From: Candidatus Nitrosopumilus sp.
GTDB lineage: Archaea; Thermoproteota; Nitrososphaeria; Nitrososphaerales; Nitrosopumilaceae
DNA: 64,000 nt
Direction: 5' to 3'
Assembly: GCA_013911135.1 (NCBI GenBank)
Contig: JACERO010000075.1
Location: 1-64,000 of the forward strand
Shown: in pieces, positions 1-9,164 of the stretch
Position numbering within the stretch: position 1 is the first letter of the stretch
How the letters are laid out: each line of letters starts with the position of its first letter
Program-made: the position numbers and the translations under genes
The notes under the pieces: model-generated
Told to the model about the DNA's origin: nothing
The model's database searches: none
What the model saw: the letters and a program-made list of their open reading frames with translations, nothing else

Positions 1-114
1 TGGTGCAATAGTACTCCATTGAAGATCTGACATTTCTTTATGAATCATGTAAAAGATTTGAAGATGTCATTGTTAGATCTGTATTATCATCAAATGTTTA
101 CAAAATGATCTGTT

Positions 115-411
115 TTAGGATGAGTTCTTGACATCTACAACAATAAAACGTTCATTGTCTTCTTTGGGATTAGGATATGGTTTTGAAGTAACTTGCATTA
201 TTCCCATGGCTTGTCGTTCATCACCTGTATGATAAAATAAAACAAGATCATTAGGTTTCATTTCTCTCATGTGCTTTAATGCAAGATTATTATGAATTCC
301 ATCCCAGACAGTTATTTTTTCTTTTTTTAGTTGTTCAAAATTATATCCTCGTGGTCCACTAGGTTCTTGTTTTGCTAACCAATAATTTACCATTTCAATT
401 TTTTGTATCAC
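115..411 (-). CDS. EVE-domain protein, apparently C-terminally truncated
   Basis: YWLAKQEPSGPRGYNFEQL...VWDGIHNNLALKHMREMKPNDLVLFYHTG...GIMQV matches the EVE N-terminal half; the expected last ~45 aa are absent after VVDVKNSS*. Confidence 0.7.
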   Translation of the reverse strand: MIQKIEMVNYWLAKQEPSGPRGYNFEQLKKEKITVWDGIHNNLALKHMREMKPNDLVLFYHTGDERQAMGIMQVTSKPYPNPKEDNERFIVVDVKNSS

Positions 412-439
412 AGATAGATGTTTTATTGTTTTTTAATTC

Positions 440-643
440 TTGAAAATGAGATTGTTCCCCGGTTCTGACTCGCACAAGATCATTGGTATTTTAGCCAAAA
501 CCTCCTTGGGTTCTGAAACCGGGGCGCCCTTAATGTGCCATGCCTGGGTGAATTAGAAATCACTGGTATCATTACGATCGACATCATCCCAATCCGTCTG
601 CATGGTTGCTCTTAGGGCATACAATGGTCTACTTGGTCAAATA
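440..643. ncRNA. Candidate structured non-coding RNA between pheT and the EVE gene
   Basis: GC-rich spike in an AT-rich intergenic region. Complementary arms: CCCCGGTT...AACCGGGG, and GCATGG...CCATGC with flanking GCCCT...AGGGC. Strand not determined. Confidence 0.4.
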
Positions 644-2269
644 TTAACCAGGTAGTTTTATTTCAAAGGAAACTATCAGTTCTCTAAGCTTAAAGTTGTC
701 TTTAGTAGATTTACTAATTTCACCAATAATTCCGATAACTTTTCCATCAACAGTGATGTTTGCAACATGTCCATTTTCAAAAGTTGGGTGAGTGGTAGTT
801 TTAGTTTCACAAGTTTTTCCAAATATGGATTGAATAATAGATTGTAAAACAGATTTCATCTCGCTAAAGTTTGCATCTTTATGAGAGCTTGTTGCACAAA
901 GATGAGTTTCTTCAGTTACAGAACTTGTTTTATTAAAAATAGTTCCTATCTCAAATAATTTTTGAGGATATGATTCATGAATATTTTTTGCCAAACTATC
1001 AATTAATCCTGGAAATAGTGAATCTCTAAGAATAGTATGTTCGAGACTTTTGGAATCTAAAACTGAGACAATTTTTGATGAATCTCTTTTTGTATTATCA
1101 TAAAGAATTCGTTTGCTAGTTAAGCTAGAATTTAGAGCTTCCATATAGCCTAATCCAGTCATCATAGAAGAAATTGATTGTAAACTAATTGAGATGGGGT
1201 GTTTTTGACCAAGTGTTTGAGAAGGGGATAAGGTAGGTTCAAGATTTTGGATTCCATATCCTAAAGCAACTTCTTCTACCAAATCCATTGATCCGAAAAT
1301 ATCAAATCTATATGCAGGAATTATACAAATGATATTTTTACCTTTAGTTGATGCATCTAGTCTAGATTTTTTCAATGATGAAATAATCTTTGAAGCATTA
1401 AGATTCAAACCAAGGGTTTGATTGATCAAGGAAGAGTTAACAGATATTTTCTTTTGTGCAAGTTTTGGTGAAGAGTTTTTTGCACCAGAAATTTGAACTG
1501 ATTCTAAAGTAAAACCTGCACTTTGTAAAATAGTTGCAACAACTGAAAGCATATCTTCAGCATCCTCTTTATTGATTCCAGTTACCTCAACAAAGAGATT
1601 TTTTGTTTTAGTTGTAATAGTAGTTATTGCTGCATTAATTATTGGAGGAAAAGAAACTGTTTTTTGATTTGCATCTAAAATTAGAGGTATTTTGGGTGAA
1701 TTCCCGAGTATAGAACCATAATCTTTTCCCACATCAGTATCTTTAAGAATCTCAGAAATTGAAAGTTCTTTTTCAGAGGTTAATGGAATGAATTTGTGAT
1801 TTCTATTTGTGGTTGTGTAAACTAAAGGAAATGAGATTGTGTCCAAGTCATGTATGCCTATTGATGATTTTTTTCTCTTTCTTCCTATTCTAAAATGAAG
1901 ATCTTCTTGCATTGTCATAAATTGTTTAATTGTTCTATCATCAATTTTTCCATTTGTTGCAACAATTCCAGTTACAAAAGGACGAATTTTTGATACTTCA
2001 GATTTTACAGAAATTTTATACTTGTTTGATTTTTTGACACTCAGTTTAATTGCTCCAGTTTTGATTCCAAGTAATCCTTGCAATCCCAATGCAATTCCAA
2101 AATCAGTTGAATAATCAGGTCTGTTTGGGCTGTATTCAATTCTGATTAGGTCTTTGTTTTCTGATTCAATATCTAATCCAAGAAATGGTAATGAATCAGA
2201 AATTTGCTTTTTTGTAACTTTGCCAACTAATTTTTGAAGGCGTGTATATGATAATTCAACTACTGGCAT
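644..2269 (-). CDS. pheT: Phenylalanine--tRNA ligase beta subunit
   Basis: 541 aa; archaeal PheT pattern (RIEYSPNRPDYSTDFGIALGLQG; YRFDIFGSMDLVEEVALGYGI); overlaps pheS. Confidence 0.95.
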   Translation of the reverse strand: MPVVELSYTRLQKLVGKVTKKQISDSLPFLGLDIESENKDLIRIEYSPNRPDYSTDFGIALGLQGLLGIKTGAIKLSVKKSNKYKISVKSEVSKIRPFVTGIVATNGKIDDRTIKQFMTMQEDLHFRIGRKRKKSSIGIHDLDTISFPLVYTTTNRNHKFIPLTSEKELSISEILKDTDVGKDYGSILGNSPKIPLILDANQKTVSFPPIINAAITTITTKTKNLFVEVTGINKEDAEDMLSVVATILQSAGFTLESVQISGAKNSSPKLAQKKISVNSSLINQTLGLNLNASKIISSLKKSRLDASTKGKNIICIIPAYRFDIFGSMDLVEEVALGYGIQNLEPTLSPSQTLGQKHPISISLQSISSMMTGLGYMEALNSSLTSKRILYDNTKRDSSKIVSVLDSKSLEHTILRDSLFPGLIDSLAKNIHESYPQKLFEIGTIFNKTSSVTEETHLCATSSHKDANFSEMKSVLQSIIQSIFGKTCETKTTTHPTFENGHVANITVDGKVIGIIGEISKSTKDNFKLRELIVSFEIKLPG

Positions 2270-3648
2270 TTTCTAGCATTCCTTAACCAACTCAAATTGT
2301 TATTGTAAAATTCTCTCACATCATCAAGACCATACTTTAGCATTGCAATTCGTTCAATACCGCCTCCCCATGCCAAAACAGGTTTAGTGATTCCAAGAGG
2401 TTTAGTTACTTCTGGTCTGAAAATTCCCATTCCAAATAGTTCAACCCATTTTCTTAATCTTTCATTATACACCATAGTTTGTAATGATGGTTCGGTATAT
2501 GGAAAAAATGTTGGCCAGAATTTTATTTTTGTAATTCCAATTCGTTTGTAGAATTCTCTTTGAATTCCCATTAAATTTCTCAGATTAGCATCTTTTCCTA
2601 CAACAACTCCTTCAATTTGATTAAATTCTACAAGATGTTTGTAACTAACCTTTTCATTTCTAAATACACGTCCTAATGAAAAAACTCTTGCTTCATCAGG
2701 CTTGGTTTCAGCTAGATGTTTAATTGTAACACAAGTAGTATGAGTTCTTAGAACCATTTTTCTTGCTTCATTGATATCCCAATGATATCTCCAATTCTTT
2801 TTGTGGGATTCAGAAACTTTTCTAATTTGTTCTGGTGTTGCAATTTTTTTAGCAGAAATTCCATCTAGATAAAAGGTATCCTGTAATTCTCTTGCAGGAT
2901 GATCTTGTGGAGTAAATAGAGCATCAAAATTCCAAAAGCTTGACTGAGACATGTTTCCATTGATTTCTGAGAAACCTAATGTAACGAATATTTCACGAAT
3001 TTCATCAATAGTGTCTTTTAATGGATGAGTTCTTGCAGCAAAAACTTCAGGTACTTTTGCTTCTACATCTATTTCCCCAGAAGACTCTGAAAGTTTTATT
3101 GATTTTGCAGAATCAGTTAAAGAAATTTCTTTGGTCTTAACTACATCTTCAATTATAAAATCAGGTCTTTTCAAAAGTTCTGATAAATCATTTTTATCAA
3201 TTTCATCTTTAGATAATTTGTTGTTTCCAATTTGTTTGAGAGTTTTTTCACCAGGAAGTTCTAAAGGAGAATTTTTAAGCAAAATTTGATCAGAAGATGC
3301 CTCAACCCAATTATTTTTTCTAGACAATCCTATTGCGGGTCCAAAAATAGGTCCAAGTTCTTTTTGTAAATCAGATAATTTTTTAGAACCATTCTTTAGC
3401 AAATCTAGTAATCGTCTCTCAGGGAGTCCTTTTTGAAAAGATTCAATGCCATTTTTACCTAAACTAATGATGCTTGTTTTAGATTCATTGACAATTGCCA
3501 GATCTTTTAGTTTAAGCCATTCAATTCCTCGTCTGATTTGATCTGGTAAAAGTTTTGTAGATTTTTCAAGGGTCTCAGGAGTTTGTTTTGGATTATCTTT
3601 TAGAGAAATGATAATTTTTTTTTCAATTTCATGAAAAACTTGTGACAA
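2260..3648 (-). CDS. pheS: Phenylalanine--tRNA ligase alpha subunit
   Basis: 462 aa; class II aaRS motifs (RTHTTCVTIKHLAE, FRNEKVSYKHLVEFNQIEGVV, GITKPVLAWGGGIERIAML). Confidence 0.95.
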   Translation of the reverse strand: MSQVFHEIEKKIIISLKDNPKQTPETLEKSTKLLPDQIRRGIEWLKLKDLAIVNESKTSIISLGKNGIESFQKGLPERRLLDLLKNGSKKLSDLQKELGPIFGPAIGLSRKNNWVEASSDQILLKNSPLELPGEKTLKQIGNNKLSKDEIDKNDLSELLKRPDFIIEDVVKTKEISLTDSAKSIKLSESSGEIDVEAKVPEVFAARTHPLKDTIDEIREIFVTLGFSEINGNMSQSSFWNFDALFTPQDHPARELQDTFYLDGISAKKIATPEQIRKVSESHKKNWRYHWDINEARKMVLRTHTTCVTIKHLAETKPDEARVFSLGRVFRNEKVSYKHLVEFNQIEGVVVGKDANLRNLMGIQREFYKRIGITKIKFWPTFFPYTEPSLQTMVYNERLRKWVELFGMGIFRPEVTKPLGITKPVLAWGGGIERIAMLKYGLDDVREFYNNNLSWLRNARKCQ

Positions 3649-3698
3649 CAGTAAAAGTTCGAAAAAGACTTTTTAAACCTTAACCTAAGTCAGATTGA

Positions 3699-4811
3699 AT
3701 GTCAGCTGATGACTTTATTGTAACTCCTTGGCATGTTGAAGGGGATATTGATTATGATAAATTGATCAAACGATTTGGTACTGAGAAGATTTCTTCAGAA
3801 CTACAAGATAGAATCAAGAAAATTACTGGTGAAGACCATTTCATGCTTAGAAGGGGTATTTTCTTCTCTCATAGGGAAATGAACCGAATTCTTGATGATT
3901 ATGAAAAGGGTAACAAATTCTTTCTATATACTGGAAGAGGTCCTTCTGGTCATACTCATATTGGACATCTAGTGCCCTGGGTTTTTGCAAAATGGTTACA
4001 AGAAAAGTTTGATGTTAACATGTATTTTCAATTAACAGATGATGAAAAGTTTTATTCAAAACCCAATCTAACATTAGAAGAAACTGGGAAATTTGCATAT
4101 GAGAATGCATTAGACTTTATTGCATTAGGTTTCAAACCAGAAAAAACAAAAATTATTATCAACACAAGAAATATTCAAACGCTTTATCCAATTGCAGCAC
4201 AAGTAGCAAAGAAAATTAACTTTTCAAATACAAAAGCAACATTTGGATTTACAAATGAAACGAATATTGGTATGATTTTTTATACATCATTACAATCTGC
4301 ACCATGTTTTATTGAAGATAAACCAGTTTTAATTCCGTTAGGAGTAGACCAAGATCCTCACTTTAGATTAACAAGAGACATTGCACCAAAGATTGGAAAA
4401 CCAAAACCTGCATTAATTCACAACATAATGATTCCAGGATTGGAAGGACCTGGCGGAAAAATGTCAGCATCTGATGAAAATGGAACAGTATACACAACTG
4501 ATGCACCAAAAATAGTAAAAAAGAAAATTAACAAATATGCATTTTCAGGAGGACAACCAGATATTGAACAACATAGAAAGCTTGGAGGAAATCCAGATAT
4601 TGATGTATCATATCAATATCTCAGAATATTTTTTGAACTAGATGACAACAAGTTAAAGACAATCTATGAAGATTACAAATCTGGAAAATTACTCACAGGA
4701 GAACTAAAAGCAATTTTAATTGAAAAAATTAACGATTTTCTTGCAATTCATCAAGAAAAAAGAGAAAAGGCAAAAGACAAGATAGAACAATTTCTTTTTG
4801 AGAATAAATGA
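3699..4811 (+). CDS. trpS: Tryptophan--tRNA ligase
   Basis: 370 aa; GPSGHTHIGHLVPW HIGH-like motif and GGKMSASDENGTVY KMSAS motif. Confidence 0.95.
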   Translation: MSADDFIVTPWHVEGDIDYDKLIKRFGTEKISSELQDRIKKITGEDHFMLRRGIFFSHREMNRILDDYEKGNKFFLYTGRGPSGHTHIGHLVPWVFAKWLQEKFDVNMYFQLTDDEKFYSKPNLTLEETGKFAYENALDFIALGFKPEKTKIIINTRNIQTLYPIAAQVAKKINFSNTKATFGFTNETNIGMIFYTSLQSAPCFIEDKPVLIPLGVDQDPHFRLTRDIAPKIGKPKPALIHNIMIPGLEGPGGKMSASDENGTVYTTDAPKIVKKKINKYAFSGGQPDIEQHRKLGGNPDIDVSYQYLRIFFELDDNKLKTIYEDYKSGKLLTGELKAILIEKINDFLAIHQEKREKAKDKIEQFLFENK

Positions 4812-5089
4812 AAATTAGTATTGTATGTGATGACGAATATGAGGCTAAGAAACTTGCCAGTTTAATTTTCATAAAGGAGGGTAAAGAAACTTACATCACA
4901 TCAATTCTTAATGTGATTGAAAATGAATTGGTGATTTCATTGAAGGATAAATCTGCTCACAGTATTGTACTAAAAGATAAAGCAAATGTTGAGAAATTTG
5001 CGGATTTTATTCAATCAGTAATTGATAAAGAGCACAAGCTAGTTTCCACTAAAATTTTAGAACACAGTATAGAAATTGTGAAAGAGTGA
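4808..5089 (+). CDS. Hypothetical small protein, overlapping the trpS stop
   Basis: 93 aa; ATGA overlap with trpS suggests co-translation; weak Pcc1-like beta/alpha pattern only. Confidence 0.6.
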   Translation: MKISIVCDDEYEAKKLASLIFIKEGKETYITSILNVIENELVISLKDKSAHSIVLKDKANVEKFADFIQSVIDKEHKLVSTKILEHSIEIVKE

Positions 5090-5091
5090 AT

Positions 5092-5184
5092 TTAGAGTGA
5101 ATTTAGAGTAAACACAGCATATACTGCTACTATTACAACCATAGCAACTAGAGAAATTCCCATTGCTTTAGAGTCGCCATCCAT
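5092..5184 (-). CDS. Single-TM microprotein (30 aa), not in the supplied ORF list
   Basis: Manual translation MDGDSKAMGISLVAMVVIVAVYAVFTLNSL*: acidic N-terminus plus one hydrophobic helix. Confidence 0.5.
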   Translation of the reverse strand: MDGDSKAMGISLVAMVVIVAVYAVFTLNSL

Positions 5185-5246
5185 GATTCGATTTCAAAAT
5201 TATTATTATTAAAGTGTTAATGAATTCTCAAAGATGATTTTAGAGA

Positions 5247-5996
5247 TTATCTAGGAAAATATTTACTCTTTTTTGACTTTGGTCTGTCTTCTGTTCGTTT
5301 TGAAATAGGTTCTCTAATTTGATTACAATTTAAGCAAAATACCTTTAATTCTTCTCTAGCAAGATCTGGTGCTGAAATATATTTTCCCCATGAGGCAGAA
5401 TCGCCACCACGGCCAGAATTATCAGAAGTGACATTTCCAGAAATTGGACTTATTCCTAATGCTCTTTCATCCTTGAAACCACAATTAGAACAGATTTTTC
5501 CACCTAAAATTTCATATAATTTTTCTTTGATAGTTTCATAAAATTTGTCTGAACCATTTGCAAAGAAACTCTCTTGTTTTCTCAAAAATTTATCACTTCG
5601 CGGCTTACTAGATCTAGAATTATCTCTACGAGATTCTCGTCTAGATGAAGATCTTGAACCTCTATCATCTCTGGAATATCTGTCATTTCCTGAATCTTGT
5701 GGTTTGTTTTGTCTGAAACAATCACTACAGTATACTGGTTTGTCAGTTCTTGGAACAAATGGAACTTGACATTCAGTGCCGCAATCAGCACAAGTTACAG
5801 TTGTAGATTCTCTTCTATCATCTCTGGAATATCTTGAACCTCTATCATCTCTGGAATATCTTGAACCTCTATCATCTCTGGAATATCTTGAACCTCTATC
5901 ATCTCTGGAATATCTAAAAGATCTAGATGGTTCGTTATCTTGTCTAGTATCTCTTCCAGATCTTTTTCTATCAGAATACCTTTTGTAAAGTTCCAT
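5247..5996 (-). CDS. Arg/Ser/Asp-repeat protein with CxxC...CxxC zinc ribbon and a C-terminal CxxC...CxxC domain
   Basis: RYSRDDRGS tandem repeats; TCADCGTECQVPFVPRTDKPVYCSDCF; CSNCGFKDERALGISPISG...VFCLNCNQIRE. Confidence 0.8.
   Translation of the reverse strand: MELYKRYSDRKRSGRDTRQDNEPSRSFRYSRDDRGSRYSRDDRGSRYSRDDRGSRYSRDDRRESTTVTCADCGTECQVPFVPRTDKPVYCSDCFRQNKPQDSGNDRYSRDDRGSRSSSRRESRRDNSRSSKPRSDKFLRKQESFFANGSDKFYETIKEKLYEILGGKICSNCGFKDERALGISPISGNVTSDNSGRGGDSASWGKYISAPDLAREELKVFCLNCNQIREPISKRTEDRPKSKKSKYFPR
5814..5915. repeat. 27-bp tandem repeat, ~3.8 copies, coding for (RGSRYSRDD)n
   Basis: Unit tctatcatctctggaatatcttgaacc at 5814, 5841 and 5868, with a partial copy at 5895. Confidence 0.9.
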
Positions 5997-6067
5997 ATCT
6001 GGAGAATTTCAAACTTATTGGTTATAGATACCTTGACTTTGTTTTGTGCCTAGAATAAAAAATCTCA

Positions 6068-6397
6068 TCAAACTAGAGATTTATCCATTTCAACTGATAG
6101 TATCTCTTGAACTTTGAGAAAATATAGCTTTGTAGAGCATGGCATTGCATCCAAGTTATTGTCAACTGCAATCATAAAGTATCTGACTGCACGTTTTGAA
6201 ATATCCAAATTAAATTTCATTGTAAGTACAGGATCTTGATGAACTTTAATTTTATCTTGAAGCCAAGGAGGTGCCATTTCAATTGTTTCTTTGATAATTT
6301 TCTCATACCAAAATGAGAGATTTTGAGGTTGTAATCCCTGCTTCAGATTTGAGACATCAGTATCAATTACTTTCATCATGTGATTGATGATTCCCAT
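6068..6397 (-). CDS. Hypothetical protein
   Basis: 109 aa ORF with ordinary composition, no recognised motif. Confidence 0.6.
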   Translation of the reverse strand: MGIINHMMKVIDTDVSNLKQGLQPQNLSFWYEKIIKETIEMAPPWLQDKIKVHQDPVLTMKFNLDISKRAVRYFMIAVDNNLDAMPCSTKLYFLKVQEILSVEMDKSLV

Positions 6398-6452
6398 GAG
6401 GCTTGATTCTAGAATTTTGTTTTATTCCAATTACTCAAAGTTAGACAAGCTG

Positions 6453-6926
6453 TTAGTCAATTGATAACAAGTTTCCCTCTGCGTCAATTTCAGAATTTTT
6501 GATTCGAGTTGTAGATATTCTTTTACCGTCTTTTGCCAGAAACATTGGAACCGTTATAATTTTCACAGGAGATAATTTCTTTTCTGCTCGAAGTTGGTTT
6601 AGAACTGTACCTTGATTACTTTTTTCATCACTAACTACCAATGCTTTTACTTCTTTCTCTAAAACAGCAGGTCCAAAATCATTGTCAAGTTTACTAATTT
6701 GAAATGAAGAGTTTGGAAATTCTTTGGAAATAACTTGTGTTAAATTTTCGAGTCGCTTTTCATATTTGTTAATTGGTAGTTTTCCTTTTTTTTCAGCAAG
6801 TTCATCACTAGTCAATCCAATGATTACTTTATCAGAAATAGCAAATGCATTTGAAAGTAAAGTTAGATGACCTCTATGAATTATGTCAAATGTACCACCA
6901 GTGGCAACAAGAGAGAATTCAGACAT
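6453..6926 (-). CDS. coaD: Phosphopantetheine adenylyltransferase (archaeal type)
   Basis: ATGGTFDIIHRGHLTLLSNAF nucleotidyltransferase motif and ISTTRIKNSEID C-terminal motif. Confidence 0.9.
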   Translation of the reverse strand: MSEFSLVATGGTFDIIHRGHLTLLSNAFAISDKVIIGLTSDELAEKKGKLPINKYEKRLENLTQVISKEFPNSSFQISKLDNDFGPAVLEKEVKALVVSDEKSNQGTVLNQLRAEKKLSPVKIITVPMFLAKDGKRISTTRIKNSEIDAEGNLLSID

Positions 6927-6997
6927 GCAAATGTATTGATTTCTTTGAAAATAAATGTCCTGTTTTAGAGATATGTCTGATATTAAATTATTTTATG

Positions 6998-7567
6998 TTA
7001 ATTTGAAATTATCATTGTTCCTTCTGTAATTAGGAATTGAATTGCACTAATAAATTCGGCATCTGAAGAATTTCCATCTACCCAAGTACTTGCAGTGAAT
7101 TTAATCCATGATGAAATTTTTCCACTAGTTAATTTCTGTTCCATAGATGTAGCACCATTAGAATTTATCACAAATGACATTTTTTCTACTGTTGCTTTTG
7201 AACTTCCATATTGAGCTTTGACTATAAATTCCCCATCAAAGAATTTCTCATTTAGTATTATGCTATGTAAGAATGTACCATCAGTATCGACTGAAGTTTT
7301 TTGAGTTAGAATAAAGTTATTACTAGAATCAAAAATCGAAATTCATAAATTTCTATCTTCATCATATTTGTTGACACTACCAGAAAATGTTATTGTGTCT
7401 CCAAGATCATATGATTCATTTTCAGAGTATATCTCTACAGTGTAATTGTTAGCACTGCTCTGTTCAGGAGGTCCGCCATAACCGAAAGCCTGAGATCCTA
7501 ATGATGATACGATAAATAGAGACATTACAGTAATAATGAAAATTGTGTTAAATCTCTTAATTGGCAC
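6998..7567 (-). pseudogene. Secreted Ig-like/Cna-B-like protein interrupted by an in-frame TGA
   Basis: ORFs 7343..7567 (signal peptide) and 6998..7180 share a frame. Translation continues ...YDEDRNL*ISIFDSSNNFILTQKTSVDTDGTFLHSIILNEKFFDGEFIVKAQYGSSKATVEK MSFVIN... across the TGA at 7343-7345. Confidence 0.75.
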
Positions 7568-7635
7568 TCATTACAGCAGATTCTTTTTGAATTTAAATGG
7601 TGTGTGATTTTTTGAGATATATTTTGATTTTAAAT

Positions 7636-8748
7636 CTAGGTTACAATAATTAGAACAAAAGGACCACGTTCTGCTATTGGAACATTGTTTTTATCCCAAA
7701 CAAATGTTTCAATGAAAAATAATCCCTTTTTTTCTGGAATCCAGTCTATGCTTTGAGTTTCCAATCCTGTCCCAATGAATCGTCCATCAAATTTTCCAAT
7801 ATACTCAACATAAGGCATTTCTCCAGACTCTTTGATTTGTACATAATAGGTATATGCAGTTTCGTCAGATTCTTGATCTGCTGCAAACTGTATCAAAGTT
7901 TTACTTTTTATGTTAACAGTTGAATCTACTGGAATTTCAGATAATTTGTTTCCCATTGTATCTTCTACACTAACATCAGAAATTATTACTAATTTTGTAT
8001 GGGCTTGAGAAGGAGAAATTGCTATATCAACAAAATCAGAATAAAAAACACTAGATTCTGCAAATAACAAAAAACCTACAGCTCTTGAATCAATTTTCTC
8101 ATCAAGATCAAAAGTAACCTCAGTGTTTAGTTCCATATTACCAAGTTCTATTGTAGAGACTCCAAGTATTCGTGGTGGCTCAAAGCCATCATAGAAAGCA
8201 AGATGAACTTTAGTATCAGCACTTGGAGCTCCTCCATTTTGCAAAACTCCAGAAAATTGTAATGTGGAACCTAAAAAGACCTCAGTAGAAAATACTGTAA
8301 GTTCCTTTGACTTTGATGTTGAAGAATCAAATCCTAAAAGAGATATGGATGCCTGAGTGATGTTAGGATTTGGAGTATCAGAACGTATAGCAAATGGAGA
8401 TTGTCCATTAGGAGGAATCACTTGGAGTGTGGTATAGCCAACTAGGGCTTCTAATGGAGTAGAATCAAAATCATCAAAAAAGTTCACTTGAATTCTAACA
8501 TTAGTTACAGGAGTTAGTGAATTGGTGTTTTCAACTACCCCAACTACAACGGTATATCCCTCAGAATCATGATATACAAAAGGAGTTTCATTTTGTAGGG
8601 ATACAGACAGTGTGGGAGCATTGTCTGAATATTCTTGAGAGAATGCTTGTGAAAATGGAACTAGGAGTAAAATCAAAAAGGCACTTAAAACAAGTTTCTG
8701 CATACAGATTTCTTTGAGATAGTAGTTTAATTTCGTGTAACATATCAT
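7636..8748 (-). CDS. Secreted protein with FxLYD-like beta domains
   Basis: Signal peptide (MQKLVLSAFLILLLVPFSQAFSQ); VVGVVENTNSLTPVTNVRIQVNFFD pattern. Confidence 0.7.
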   Translation of the reverse strand: MICYTKLNYYLKEICMQKLVLSAFLILLLVPFSQAFSQEYSDNAPTLSVSLQNETPFVYHDSEGYTVVVGVVENTNSLTPVTNVRIQVNFFDDFDSTPLEALVGYTTLQVIPPNGQSPFAIRSDTPNPNITQASISLLGFDSSTSKSKELTVFSTEVFLGSTLQFSGVLQNGGAPSADTKVHLAFYDGFEPPRILGVSTIELGNMELNTEVTFDLDEKIDSRAVGFLLFAESSVFYSDFVDIAISPSQAHTKLVIISDVSVEDTMGNKLSEIPVDSTVNIKSKTLIQFAADQESDETAYTYYVQIKESGEMPYVEYIGKFDGRFIGTGLETQSIDWIPEKKGLFFIETFVWDKNNVPIAERGPFVLIIVT

Positions 8749-8832
8749 ATAGTGAACAAGAAAGGTAACTACGTTTAACCTAGTCTACACTATCATATGA
8801 AATAATAAAAAGAGATTAAAAAGATGTAAGTT

Positions 8833-8934
8833 CTATTTTCTCTTTGCGGTAATTGCTATCCAGTAAATCAAACCTGGTGCTAAACCAACAATGAGCGGAA
8901 TAAATACGGGCCATCCATCTGCTGCGCTTGTCAT
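8833..8934 (-). CDS. Single-TM microprotein (33 aa), not in the supplied ORF list
   Basis: Manual translation MTSAADGWPVFIPLIVGLAPGLIYWIAITAKRK*: one TM helix with a basic tail. Confidence 0.55.
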   Translation of the reverse strand: MTSAADGWPVFIPLIVGLAPGLIYWIAITAKRK

Positions 8935-9010
8935 AGAGTAAAACCGAAACTTATCCTATTTAAATCCATCCAGCAGTCTGAAATTCAGCATAGATCGAAG
9001 ATGATAAAAG

Positions 9011-9084
9011 TGGACCGGACGGAATTCGAATCCGTGACCCCCCGCGTGCAAGGCGGGTATACTACCAGGCTATACTACCGGCCC
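9011..9084 (-). tRNA. tRNA-Ala (TGC)
   Basis: Acceptor GGGCCGG/CCGGTCC; anticodon arm CCCGC-CTTGCAC-GCGGG; T-arm GGATTCGAATTCC. Confidence 0.93.
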
Positions 9085-9164
9085 ATACGAAGAATGATTA
9101 ATCTGTGGATTTTAATTGTTGTCTTCTTGACAAGAATTTTATTTGAAAACAAGATAGTTTCTAC

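Noticed and set aside
1-48. Possible start of another minus-strand gene (MIHKEMSDLQWSTIAP...)
   Set aside because: Only 16 codons visible before the window edge; cannot be supported
4808-5089. Considered as a second Pcc1 (KEOPS) paralogue
   Set aside because: Only vague secondary-structure resemblance; the 19100..19342 ORF is the convincing Pcc1
5545-5988. Plus-strand ORFs with SLEYLEPLS repeats
   Set aside because: Antisense reading of the 27-bp RYSRDDRGS repeat
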